Shown: positions 1 through 9,376, counted from the stretch's first letter. The stretch is DNA of 14,392 nt from Silvimonas sp. JCM 19000 (GCA_001313065.1 BBFD01000081.1:1-14392), one strand, 5' to 3'. Made by a program: numbers and translations. Notes: generated from the letters alone by a model not told the origin.

Positions 1-104
1 GCCGTTGGCGCGGCGGCCGGTGCGGCCAGAATTGCGGCGCTGGCAAGCAGCCATGCCGTACCCAGAATTGCCACCATCTGATGCTTGAAACCGTTCACTT
101 GCAT
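1..104 (-). CDS. N-terminus of a secreted protein (partial, runs off left edge)
   Basis: Read on the minus strand from an ATG at 104-102, the frame stays open to the window edge (34 codons). It begins MQVNGFKHQMVAILG and continues TAWLLASAAILAAPAAA. This is a typical Sec signal peptide: a short n-region with Lys and His, a hydrophobic core, and an Ala-rich stretch that would hold the cleavage site. Nothing of the mature protein is visible, so no function can be given. A later in-frame ATG (Met-10) could also be the start. The gene is divergent from the large glycoside hydrolase and shares its upstream region, which contains three LacI-type operator sites. It could therefore be co-regulated, for example as another glycan-utilisation protein, but that is inference. 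Confidence 0.55.
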   Translation of the reverse strand, partial: MQVNGFKHQMVAILGTAWLLASAAILAAPAAAPT

Positions 105-367
105 TGCCTTTGTCGATACGGGAGCCCCAGGCATCTTAGCGTTTTCTGTGAACAGTTTGGTATCGCGCGCACGCTGTTTTGTACGGCGCAGCATGGCGCG
201 TGTGCGGCGCAAACCGAGTCTGTAGCCGCCCCGCCGCCCGGCTGAAAAATCCACCTTTTTTAAACCATTTCGTCGAAACGGTTGCATAAGTCGGTGCTGA
301 TGCAGCATCGCCGCGCACCCTGCATTTGCCATCCACGCCAAAGCAAGGATTGATGCGGGCTGCACTG

Positions 368-381
368 TGAAATCGCTTTCA
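368..381. promoter_or_regulatory. LacI/CcpA-type operator, copy 1
   Basis: TGAAATCGCTTTCA, embedded in a longer near-palindrome TGTGAAATCGCTTTCACA (366-383) with a single mismatched pair beside the central CG. The form TGAAA-N-CG-N-TTTCA with a central CpG is the established half-site arrangement for LacI-family regulators. It lies 264 bases from the divergent gene at the left edge and about 500 bases from the glycoside hydrolase start, so it could serve either promoter. Confidence 0.65.
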
Positions 382-616
382 CAAAATCGACACATGGCGT
401 CATGCAATGACGCGGCGCAGCAAATTTCGGGTTCAACCATTTGTCAGAAAAGGCATTTTTTGCTGCACCGCGCTGAGACCACAAACGCGCAAAGCCTGCA
501 CTAGAATCCCCGTCATGTAGCGTTATGTATCGAGTAACGCACAAAACCAGGCGCCAGCGCGCGCCGGGCTGCGCTTGCCCGGCGTGCTCGCTGTACGCCT
601 TTGTTACGCCTGCTTG

Positions 617-630
617 TGAAATCGATTTCA
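617..630. promoter_or_regulatory. LacI/CcpA-type operator, copy 2 (perfect palindrome)
   Basis: TGAAATCGATTTCA is an exact 14-bp palindrome and differs from copies 1 and 3 at one central base. It is 111 bp upstream of copy 3, a separation that would allow looping by a tetrameric or paired dimeric repressor; the looping is inference. Confidence 0.7.
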
Positions 631-727
631 GATTACGCAGCGGTGCACGGCGCGCTTCAAGGCCTGATACAGCCACGATTCCAGGCTGGATAAGGCGAAT
701 CATGTAGGTGCGACCACACCGCTATTT

Positions 728-741
728 TGAAATCGCTTTCA
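728..741. promoter_or_regulatory. LacI/CcpA-type operator, copy 3, proximal to the glycoside hydrolase
   Basis: TGAAATCGCTTTCA is identical to copy 1 over all 14 bases and sits 139 bp upstream of the start codon of the large glycoside hydrolase. It is the best placed of the three to block or overlap its promoter. A TTG at 727 that would extend the reading frame upstream lies inside this operator, which argues against that longer start. Confidence 0.7.
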
Positions 742-879
742 TTTTGTCGGCACTCCAGCCGTCCGCATTTAGGGCGGCAAGTCATCGCCGGTGTTGGGGC
801 TATGGCGCTGTTTGCAGTCCCCGGTAAGGCCGGCGCAGCTCGGCCATGCCGATCCATCACACGAGGAGCTGAGTTGTCC

Positions 880-3800
880 ATGAAACACGATCGAGCCTGG
901 GCATGGGGGCGGCTTTGCGCCGCCCTGACTGCCGTCTATGTGCTCGCGGGGTTAGCGCCAACCGCAGAAGCGGTGACGTTAGCCCCGTCCGAGCGGGTGA
1001 CCATCAATCTTGGCGAAACGCCATGGAAATACATCAAGGATCAAGACCCGGCCACGGCGTATCAGCCGGGCTTTGATGACAGCGGCTGGATTTCAGTGGG
1101 CGTGCCGTATTCGGCCGACCAGCTGGATACCTTTATCAACACCGAATCAGGTGGTGGCGAAGGCTTTTTTTAAGCGGTAACACGCAGTGGTATCGCAAGC
1201 ACTTTACCCTGGGCAGTCAATACGCCCAGCGCAAGGTGCTGGTGGAACTGGAAGGCGCACACACCGGCGTGCAGGTGTATATCAACGGCACCTTCTTGCC
1301 CGGTAACAGCCAGCTCAACCCGCAAGCCACGCACGTGGTGGGTTTCCTGCCCGTGGTGTTGATCTGACGCCGTATGTGAAGTTTGACGGCAGCGATAACG
1401 TGCTGGCGATCCGCGTCGCCAAAAAAACGCCAACTGGTTTGCCTCGCCCGGCTTCTCGCAGGCGTTCCGCTTTGGCCAGTCCGATGCCGGCCTGTTCCGG
1501 CCGGTGTACATGTACATCACCGACAAGGTGCACATTCCGCAGAACGTGTATGCGGGGCTGGGCACGTGGGGGACGTACGTGGCCACCGTCAGCGCCAGCA
1601 GCACCTCGGCGCAGATCGAGGTGCAGACCAACGTGGTCAACGAAGGCACGACGGCGCAACAGGTCACCCTGACCACGCAGATCGTCGACGCCAACGGCAA
1701 TGTCGTCGCTACGGCGCAAGACAATAAAACCGTGGCCGCCAACGTGGCGCCGGGCCTGCATCCGCAATTGTTTGACCAGACGCTGACGGTGACCAACCCG
1801 ACGCTGTGGTATCCCAACAATTCGCCCTACGGCAAGCCCTATATGTACAAGGTGTTCCACACCGTCAGCATCAACGGCGCGGTGGTCGATGCGGTACAAA
1901 GCCCACTGGGCATCCGCACCATCACGTGGGACAAGGACTTTCCGCTGATCAACGGGCAGCGCCACTTTTTTGTGGGGCGGTTCGGGGCGCTATGACTATC
2001 CGGCGCTCGGCACCTCGGTGCCCGAAGAACAGCAATGGCGCGATCTGCAACAGATGGCAGCCATGGGCGGCAATCTGTGGCGGCCTGGGCATTCCAGCTC
2101 CAGCCCCGAGTTTGTTGATGCTGCCGATGCGCTGGGCGTGTTTATCGTGCAGCCCAGCGGGGATGGCGAAAACGGCTTTGCCGACGCCTGCACCGCCCCG
2201 CCGTGCAACAAGCAGATCCTGAAGACCGAACTGCACCGCGAAATGATCGTGCGCGACCGCAGCCACCCGTCGATTCTGGCGTGGGAGGCCGATAACGGCG
2301 CCACCGATACCACCTTTGCGCAAAGCCTGAAGACGCTGTCGCAAGTGTGGGACCCGATCAATACGCGCGCGCAGGCGGACCGCACCCCCAACCCGGCCAA
2401 TGGCGACATCCTCGGTTGTACCAACCAGGGTTGCGAGGTGCTGACCAAACAAACCTATCCGAACAAACCGGCGTGGGGCTCCGAATATTGGGGCAACGGT
2501 TCGGCGCGCGGCGCATGGGATTTTGAACTGGCCTTTGCCGCGCCTTTTCTGGATAGCTGGCGGCAAGGCGTCGCGGTCAACGCCTTCGGCATGGCGCAGT
2601 GGTATTTCGCGGATACTCCGGGCGAAAGCAGCATCTTTGCCGAAGGCCCGGCGCTGAATATTCCGCAATCGAACGTGCGCTCGCTGGGTGCGTCGATGGT
2701 GGATCAGAACCGCTTTCCCAAGCTGCTGTATTACATCTACAAGGCCGCGTGGACGCCGTACGCCACCAAGCCCGTGGTCGCACTGGCACATCACTGGAAC
2801 CGCTCCGGCAGCGTCCGCGTAAATGCGTTCAGCAACTGCCCCAAAGTACGCCTGCTGGTTAACGGCACCGTACAAGGCGCAGACCAGACGCCTAACTCGT
2901 GGAACAGCGACAGCCGTTCCGACCTGTCGCAAAACACCACCAAAATGCCGTTCCAGGTGCATTGGGATGGCGTGACGTGGCAATCGGGTACGGTAACGGC
3001 GCAGTGTCTGGATTCGTTTGGCAACGTCGTGGCCACCGACAGCAAAACTACCGCTGGCCCGGCTGCCAAAATCGTGCTGACCGTTGTGCCCAATCTGGTC
3101 AAGCCGGATGGCACTGCGTTTGCCACTACCGCCAATGGTTCGGATGCCGCCTTTGTGGAAGCGCGCGTCACCGACGCCAATGGTGTGGTCGTACCCACCG
3201 CCAGCAACAACATCACGTTTGCAGTCAGCGGCCCGGTGACGTATATGGGCGGCACGCAGCAATACGTGACGGCAGGCCAGGCGCTGACGTACCACTCGCC
3301 CGGCGATCACGAACTGCAAGCTGAAGGCGGCATGACCAAGGTGGCGCTGCGCACGCAGTTCACCACCGGCACCGTCACGGTCAGCGCCAGCGCCAACGGT
3401 CTGACCACGGGTACCACCACCTTTGTGGTGCAGCCGGTGACACACACCACGCCGGTACAAGGCGCGCCGGTGATCATCGCGCAACCCGTGGCGCAGTCGG
3501 TCACCCTGGGCCAACCGGCGCACTTCTCGGTGACGGCGACGGGTGCGGCCACGTTGAGCTTCCAGTGGAAGAAAAAACGGCAGCAACATCAGCGGCGCAA
3601 CGGGCGCAACGTATGACACGCCCGCCACCACCTCTGGCGATAATGGCGCGACGTATTCGGTGGCCATTACCAACAGCCAGGGCACGGTAACGTCGTCGGC
3701 CGCCGCGTTGTCGGTATTTGCCGCTGCGGCGCCCACGCTCAGCGCAGCCCCGGCCGCGCAATCGGTGGATGTGGGCCAGAGCGCGCATTTCAGCGTCACG

Positions 3801-6800
3801 GCCAGCGGTTCGCCCACCTTGTCTTACCAATGGAAGAAAAACGGCAGCGCCATTCAGGCGCCACCAACCCGACCTACGACACCCCGATCCTGCCTTGAGC
3901 GATGACGGCGCCTTGTATTCGGTGACGGTGACCAACCCGGTCAACGCGGTGACTTCGGCGCAAGTACGGCTGACGGTCAACGCGGCGCGTGTACCCACCA
4001 TTGCCACGCAACCGACGCCCGTGGTGGCCATCCCCGGCCAACCTGCGACGTTTACCGTGGTGGCGGCAGGTTCCGCACCGTTCCACTATCAGTGGATGAA
4101 AGATGGCGCGGCCATTGGCGGTGATAGCGCCACCTTCAGCATCGCTGCGGTACAAAACAGTGACGCGGGCAGCTACAGCGTGACCGTCACCAACCTGGCC
4201 GGCAGCGTCACCAGCGCAGCCGTCACGCTGAAGATGGCGCCCCCGGGCGTTAATCTGGCGCTGAACAAGGTGGCGACCGCCAGCAGCTACGAGAACCAGG
4301 CCGGCAACCCGGCCAGCAATGCGGTGGACGGCAACGCCACCACCAAATGGGGCTCGGCGTTTGTTGATCCGTCGTGGTTTGAAGTTGATCTGGCTCGGTG
4401 CAGACGTTTAACCGCGTCATCCTGCGCTGGGAAGCCGCTTTTGCCTCGTCGTACGAAATCCAGGTTTCCAACGACAACGCCAACTGGACCAAGGTTTACG
4501 GCCAGGATGCGGGCGCGGGTGGCGTCGAGGACTTTACCTTCCCCACCCAGAAAGCACGTTATATCCGCATGTATGGCAAGACCCGCGGCACCGTATACGG
4601 GTATTCGCTGTACGAGTTCGAGGTGTACAACGGCGCCAATTGCGGCAATGCCAGCGAGCGTTATACGGTGATCGATCCGGCCACCGTGAAAGACAACGTC
4701 ACCGGGCTGACCTGGAAACGCCAGCAGTACACCCTCAGCGATTCGGGTGCGCAATTTACCCAACCGCTGGCAACGGCTTACTGCGCCAATATGGGCGGTG
4801 GCTGGCGTCTGCCGACCAAGGACGAAGCGCTGGCGATTTCTGGCGCCAATGCCTCCACTTGCGCTTCCCGGCCGCATGGAACACGTGGACTTCCACCAGC
4901 TACGAGCAAGACAGCACGTATGCGTACTGGGTGTCGTCAACGGGTACGTCCAATATCGGCGTGGCCACCAACTTCCCGGGATGGGCGTTGTGCACGCAAG
5001 GGACTTCGATTGCCGGTCCGGCTATTACCACGCAACCCACCAGTCTGACGGTGGCCGTGGGCGCAAGCGCGCACTTTACGGTGACGGCATCGGGTGCCAC
5101 CAGCTATCAGTGGTACAAGAACGGCGGCCTGGTCGCTACCACCACCACCGGCGCCTATGACACGCCGGCTACCACCACCGCAGACAATGGCGCGACCTAC
5201 AAGGTTGTGGTGTTGAATGCAGCGGGCGGCAGCACCACCAGCAGCACGGTGACGCTGACGGTCACCAGTGGCGGCAGCAGCGGTACCGTCAACCTGGCGC
5301 TCAACCGCCCGGCCAGCGCCAGCAGCACCGAAAACGCAACGGTCAACCCGGCCAGCGCGGCATTCGATGGCGATGCGGTCAACACCCGTTGTCTTCGACG
5401 TTTGTTGATCCGGGCTGGATCAGCGTTGACCTGGGTTCGGTGCAATCGGTTAACCACGTGATTCTGCGTTGGGAAGCGGCATACGCCACGGCCTATCAGA
5501 TTCAGGTGTCCACCGATAACACCAACTGGACCACGGCCTATACGCAATCGGCCGGTGTGGGTGGTGTGGAAGACCTGCGCTTTAACGCCGTATCGGGCCG
5601 CTATGTGCGCATGTATGGCACGGCGCGCGCCACGCAATATGGCTATTCCTTGTTTGAGTTTGAGGTGTATGGCGCCGCCAGCGGCCCGGCCATTACCACG
5701 CAGCCGGCCGCTAAAACCGCCGCAGTGGGCCAGACCGCCACGTTTAGCGTGGTGGCTTCGGGCAGTGGGTTGACCTATCAGTGGCTCAAGAACGGTGCGG
5801 TGATCAATGGCGCGACCAGCGCCAGCTACACCACCCCCGCCCTTGCCGCCACCGATAATGGCGCGGCGTTTACCGTTATCGTCACCGACAGCAGCGGCAA
5901 CAAGACCACCAGCAATCAGGCCTTGTTAACCGTTACTGGCGGCAGCGGTAGCGGCAGCACCAACCTGGCGCTGGGCCATACCGCCACGGCCAGCAGCAAC
6001 GAAAACCCGGCGTTCTCGGATGCCAGCTATGTGGCGGATGGCAACACCACCACCCGTTGGTCCTCGCTGGTGGTAGACCCGTCGTGGGTGACGATCGATC
6101 TGGGCAGCACGCAATCGATCAACAAGGTGGTTTTGATCTGGGAAACCGCGTACGGCAAGGCCTATCAGATTCAGTCTCGACCGACAACGTCAACTGGACC
6201 ACGGCGTACACCCAGGCCAATGGCGCGGGGGGTACTGAAACCCTGACGTTCAACACGGTATCTGGCCGCTACGTGCGCATGTATGGCACGGCGCGCGGCA
6301 CGCAGTACGGATACTCGCTGTGGGAATTCCAGGTGTTCGGGCCCGCCAGCCAGACCGGCGCAGCCACCAGCGTCAGCGCTAGCAAAACCAGCACATCGTC
6401 CAGCAGCAGCACCGCCCCGGCCAGCACCGCCACCAGCAGCAGCACGCTGGGCAGCGGCCAGAGCACGGCCGCCGCCACCACCGCCGATGCCAGCGTCAAT
6501 CTTGCGCTGAACAAGGTGGTGAAAGTCAGCGGTAGCGAAAACGCAGCCACGTTGGCGGGCACTAACGCCGTCGATGGCAACAGCGGCACGCGTTGGGGTT
6601 CGGCCTTTGTTGATCCGGGCTGGATTGAAGTCGATCTGGGTTCGGTGCAAACCGTGGGCCGCGTGGTGTTGCGCTGGGAAGCCGCATACGGCAAGGCGTA
6701 TCAGATCCAGACCTCGAACGATGAGCCAACTGGAGCACGGTCTATACCCAAACCGCCGGTAAAGGCGGCGTGGAAGACCTCAGCTTTGCCAGCACCACGG

Positions 6801-8037
6801 CCCGTTATGTGCGCATGTATGGCACGCAGCGCGCCACGCAATACGGCTATTCCTTGTGGGAGTTCGAGGTCTATTCGGGCAGCACGGGTACGAGCAATCC
6901 GGCGTACACGGTCTATCCGGGCTTTGTGGGCACCGAGCTGCAAAACAACACCAAAGGCGCATGGCGCGATGACCAGATCTATGTGACCGTATTGGGTCGC
7001 GATCCGGCCAGCGGCGTGTTCAGTTGGCTGAAGCCGGACGGAACGTTAACCCATGCTGCAGTGGCCGATAACGATGCAAACGGCCATCTGATCAAGAATG
7101 GCGTCAACTATCCCAACTACGCCTTCACGCTGGCGCAAAGCAAGTTGCTGAAACTGCCGAAGATGGATTCCGGCCGTGTCTTCATCTCGCTGGGCGAACC
7201 GGTTTATCTGAAGGTACTGAGCGATGTAAACGGCAATATCGGTTATGCCGGGCCCAATCCGTTGAACCCGACCGACCCCAATATCGCCGTTAACTTTGAC
7301 TGGTATGAATTCACCTACAACACCACGGGTTTGTGGATCAACACCACCCAGGTGGATGAATTCGGCGTGCCGCTGCTGCTGGATGTGTACGGCGCCAACC
7401 AGACATTCCACGCTCAAACCGGCATCACCGAATCGGTGTCGGCGCTGTACAACGAGTACGTGAGCCAGACCCCGGCCGAGTTCCATACGCCGACCCCTGC
7501 CCTGCCGCGCATCATGGCGCCGGGCAAGTCGACGTTCGATGTCGGTCAGGCCAACGGTAACTACTTTGACAGCTATGTAAACCAGATGTGGACCTACTAC
7601 ACCAGCAACACGCTTACCGTGGACATGTGGGGCGGCAGCCGTCGCTTCAGCGGCCGCGTGCAAGGTAATACGCTGGTGTTTACCGAAGTCAATCTGGCAA
7701 CGGCGCGTATCAGGGTGGCACGTACAACGTCAGCAAACCCACCACGCAAGACATTCTGGAAGGCAAAGGCACGCTGGCCACCGGCAATTCGGTCGAGCTG
7801 GCCCTTGAAGCCCAGATTTGCGCGGCGTTTAACCGCCACATCATGCAAGACAGCAGCAAGTGGGCCACCCCGTCCGCGTGGTATAGCGCGGCCCCGGCCA
7901 ACTTCTATGCGAAGTTCTGGCATAGCCACAGCGTGGGCGGTCTGGCGTACGGCTTTGCCTATGACGACGTGTCGGATCAAAGCTCGACCATCATGTCGCC
8001 CACGCCGGAACATATGGTGTTTGGCATCGGCTGGTAA
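880..8037 (+). CDS. Secreted multimodular glycoside hydrolase: GH2 - Ig/CBM32 array - GH64 beta-1,3-glucanase (frame-broken)
   Basis: A single long coding region of about 2,385 residues after indel correction. ATG 880 follows GAGGAG (863-868), and the product starts MKHDRAWAWG with a signal peptide ending near PTAEA. Module order: GH2 (about residues 30-860), three Ig-like domains (860-1118), CBM32, DUF1566-like module, Ig, CBM32, Ig, CBM32, Ser/Thr/Ala linker, CBM32, GH64 (about 2005-2385). Likely exported to act on extracellular beta-glucan. The frame breaks 13 times: at long A/T runs (1165-1171, 1421-1427, 1966-1971, 3572-3577) and at runs short by one base (near 1358, 3857, 3892, 4392, 4859, 5391, 6174, 6723, 7696). 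Each repair restores family-like protein at once, and no module is missing. I see no internal start, ribosome site or terminator that would divide it into two genes. A terminator follows at 8086. The alternative, a decaying pseudogene, is less likely given the uniform error type. Confidence 0.85.
964..3456 (+). other. GH2 module: sugar-binding sandwich, Ig-like, TIM barrel and C-terminal beta domains
   Basis: Start of the mature protein. The jelly-roll region carries GH2 hallmarks: FDDSGWISVGVP, then NTQWYRKHFTL, then EGAHTGVQVYINGTF. The Ig-like domain follows from about 1540 to 1940. The barrel contains HFLWGGSGRYDYPALG after repair at 1966, then RDRSHPSILAWEADNG and the presumed nucleophile Glu in GSEYWGNG (codon 2483-2485). 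GH2 enzymes are retaining exo-acting hydrolases of beta-linked sugars; the substrate (galactoside, mannoside, glucuronide, glucosaminide) cannot be told from sequence. The canonical Asn-Glu acid/base pair of beta-galactosidases is replaced by WEADNG, so the acid/base residue is uncertain. The C-terminal part holds a beta domain with NAFSNCPKVRLLVNG and then an invasin-like beta sandwich. Confidence 0.75.
3463..4236 (+). repeat. Three tandem Ig-like (I-set-type) domains
   Basis: Three about 85-residue copies share the pattern QP-x(n)-G-Q-x-A-x-F-x-V-x-A-x-G, then YQWKKNGS-type, then DxGxYSVTVTN and V-TSxxxxLxV. Copies 1 and 2 are close enough to share QWKKNGS at DNA level. In copy 1 the A run at 3572-3577 is six long and breaks the frame; in copy 2 the same codons have five A (3837-3841) and read correctly, a useful internal control for the indel pattern. 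Such domains act as spacers in secreted hydrolases. Two further Ig copies lie at about 5011-5274 and 5680-5934. Confidence 0.75.
4246..6876 (+). repeat. Four CBM32 (F5/8 type C, discoidin) modules
   Basis: Copies at about 4246-4629, 5287-5670, 5956-6342 and 6494-6876. Each starts NLALN or NLALGH, keeps ASS-x-EN, A-x-DG and a Trp-x-Ser segment, then FVDPxW and VDLGSVQ, and ends RYVRMYG-x-x-R-x-TQYGYSLWEFEV. Copies 2-4 share long nearly identical DNA such as GTGCGCATGTATGGCAC, so they arose by internal duplication. CBM32 domains commonly bind terminal galactose, GlcNAc or beta-glucans; the family alone does not fix the ligand. Copies 2 and 3 are each preceded by an Ig domain, while copy 4 is preceded by a Ser/Thr/Ala linker (about 6343-6492). 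Frame breaks at 4392, 5391, 6174 and 6723 fall at equivalent short-run positions. Confidence 0.85.
4640..5005 (+). other. DUF1566/Lcl C-terminal-like module inserted in the array
   Basis: After CBM32 copy 1 the sequence reads RYTVIDPATVKDNVTGLTW, then ATAYCANMGGGWRLPTKDE, then a Trp/Thr/Ser-rich region ending with WVSSTGT and GWALCTQG. The triplet of features (D-N-V/L-TGLTW; AYC-N-x-GGGWRLPT; late Trp and Cys) is the recognised DUF1566 pattern, a lectin/sulfatase-modifying-factor-like fold found in bacterial surface proteins. A lost T at 4859-4860 breaks the frame in the middle. Its role in this enzyme is unknown; a binding or spacer role is a guess. Confidence 0.65.
6898..8034 (+). other. 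GH64 endo-beta-1,3-glucanase catalytic module
   Basis: The C-terminal 380 residues match the GH64 (laminaripentaose-producing beta-1,3-glucanase) layout. A thaumatin-like first half reads YVTVLGRD, FSWLKPDGT, SGRVFISLGEPVYLKV. The catalytic segment is FDWYEFTYNTTGLWINTTQ followed by VDEFGVPL. Glu (codon 7307-7309) and Asp (codon 7355-7357) are 16 residues apart, exactly the spacing of the catalytic Glu and Asp known in the Streptomyces matensis enzyme. The C-terminal end carries ICAAFNRH, NFYAKFWHSHSVGGLAYGF and a final FGIGW, all family-typical. Known members release pentasaccharides from beta-1,3-glucan by an inverting mechanism. One G is missing near 7696; repair gives VNLGNGAYQGGTYN. The module is complete. 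Confidence 0.9.
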
Positions 8038-8085
8038 GGCGGGCACGCCTCTCATAAACCAACGGTACTTGCTGTTGCAGTAATC

Positions 8086-8118
8086 ACCGGGTCCACCCTC
8101 AGTGGACCCGGTTTTTTT
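8086..8118 (+). terminator. Rho-independent terminator of the glycoside hydrolase gene
   Basis: An 11-bp perfect stem (8086-8096 with 8102-8112, core CCGGGTCCAC / GTGGACCCGG), loop CCTCA, followed by seven T. It lies 49 bases after the stop codon and insulates the downstream Fic gene. Confidence 0.92.
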
Positions 8119-8142
8119 ATTTGTGCCAGCCCAGTAATGCCT

Positions 8143-8171
8143 TTGACCGGCCCCGGGGGGACAGGGCTATT
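8143..8171 (+). promoter_or_regulatory. Possible sigma-70 promoter for the Fic gene
   Basis: TTGACC (8143-8148), a 17-base spacer and GCTATT (8166-8171), or TATTTT (8168-8173) with 19 bases. It sits between the upstream terminator and the Fic start codon. The spacer contains CCCCGGGGGG, whose length may be misread here, so the spacing is uncertain. Confidence 0.35.
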
Positions 8172-8219
8172 TTGGCGACTGAACCATCGTCACTTTCTGA
8201 AATCCGAGGCCCTCGCAGC

Positions 8220-9376
8220 ATGAGCAAACCCCGCGTCGAAGCCGCACCACCGCTTGATCTAACCCGCTTGCAGACTCTGCCGGACTGGCCGCAGTGGCTG
8301 GCGCAGCACCAGATCATTGATGCGCAGGGCCGCTATCTGCATGGTGCCAACTCAAGTGGCGGCTGCCGCGCGCGCAAGCGCGCGACGTGTGGCAAGCCAT
8401 CCGCTTCAAACGGGCCTTGCAAAGTCAGGTGTTGCCCTTGCGGGCGCAAAACGGCCAGCCCTTTACCTGGTGCCTGCACCCGCGTTTGCTCTGGCGGATC
8501 AACTGCATCAATCAACTGGTGGCCCACGAAAACATCCGCTGGCCCGCGCTGGCCGCCGATCACGCTGACCTGGCGTGGGATGAAGAAGAAGCCATCAGCA
8601 GCGCGCAACTTGAAGGCGCCGCCACCACACGCGCCCAGGCCGAACAAATGCTGGCCGAAGGCCGCAGCCCGAGCACGGAAGACGAACAAATGGTGTTCAA
8701 CAACCTGATGCTGCTGCGCGAAGTAGAACAACTGCGCGATGAGCGGCTTAGCCTGGCGTTGATATTGCGGCTGCACCGCATCGCCACCGTGGGCACTCAC
8801 GGCAACGATGTGCAACCGGGCGTGTTACGCAGCACGGATGACATCGACGTCGGCGACCCGGAAGGCAGCTATCGCCCGACCGCAGCCAGGCTGCTGCCCG
8901 CACGGCTGAAGGCCTTGTGCGACTTTGCCAATACCGATCACAGCATCAAGCTGCTGAACGCCACCGGGCTGGAGATTGATCACGTGGTCAAGGCGATGAT
9001 GTTGCACTTTATGCTGGCGTATGAGCACCCGTTTCGCGATGGCAACGGCCGCACCGCGCGCGCCTTGTTCTATTGGTTTGTGCTCAAGCAGCGCTACCGC
9101 TGGTTTCGCTATATCTCGATCAGCCTGCAATTGAAGGCACGGCCCAGACAATATGGTCTGGCTTATCAGTACACCGAAACCGACCAATACGATCTGACCT
9201 ACTTTATTGACCACCAGGCGCAGACCATCCTGCAGGCCATCGTGCAACTGATCAATAATCTGCCGCCGCCTGCCGACGCCAGCGTCACCGTCCGCGCCAC
9301 GCATAGCCAGTACATCGAAACCGCACAGCGCACGCTACAGCCCGCATTTGAAAACCAATGGCTCAGCCGCTGTTAG
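8220..9376 (+). CDS. Fic domain protein AMP transferase (class II, N-terminal inhibitory motif)
   Basis: About 385 residues. ATG 8220 is preceded by CGAGG (8205-8209) with a suitable gap; an upstream GTG lies right against the terminator and is unlikely. The frame breaks once, near 8342: adding one T turns LHGAN into LHWCQLKWRLPRAQARDVW and joins the N-terminal 40 residues to the rest. The Fic active-site motif is HPFRDGNGRTAR (catalytic His, Asp/Gly/Asn/Gly/Arg anion-binding loop), and the flap region is GSYRPTAARLLP. An inhibitory helix motif of form S-x-x-x-E-G (SAQLEG) lies about 160 residues earlier, which defines class II Fic proteins that block their own ATP site. Such enzymes transfer AMP from ATP to hydroxyl groups of target proteins, in the cytoplasm. 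No separate antitoxin gene is adjacent, which fits the built-in inhibitor. The target is unknown. Confidence 0.88.

Larger units (their letters stand above)
105..879. other. 775-bp intergenic/control region between divergent genes
   Basis: No convincing gene is present: the open frames on both strands here lack ribosome binding sites and resemble no family. What it does hold is three copies of a 14-bp palindrome (368-381, 617-630, 728-741), annotated separately. I looked for a sigma-70 promoter before 880 and found no hexamer pair good enough to call. The leader from the last operator to the start codon is about 140 bases. Confidence 0.6.

Noticed and set aside
260..703. Long open frame on the minus strand in the control region
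   Set aside because: No ribosome site, no family resemblance, and it spans two of the operator palindromes; G+C-rich DNA gives such frames by chance.
727..879. Upstream TTG start for the glycoside hydrolase
   Set aside because: The TTG lies inside operator copy 3, has no ribosome site, and would put 51 residues before a good signal peptide.
1165..1971. Programmed frameshifting or transcriptional slippage at A/T runs
   Set aside because: Most other breaks in the same gene are single-base losses in GG/GGG that slippage cannot repair, and the same defect occurs in unrelated genes.
1949..3817. 622-codon open frame on the minus strand opposite the GH2 region
   Set aside because: It is a shadow frame of the plus-strand gene: low-complexity Arg/Ala/Gly content, no domain, no ribosome site.
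6343..6492. AGC/ACC-rich stretch considered as a CRISPR or microsatellite array
   Set aside because: It encodes a Ser/Thr/Ala linker in frame, with no regular repeat-spacer pattern.
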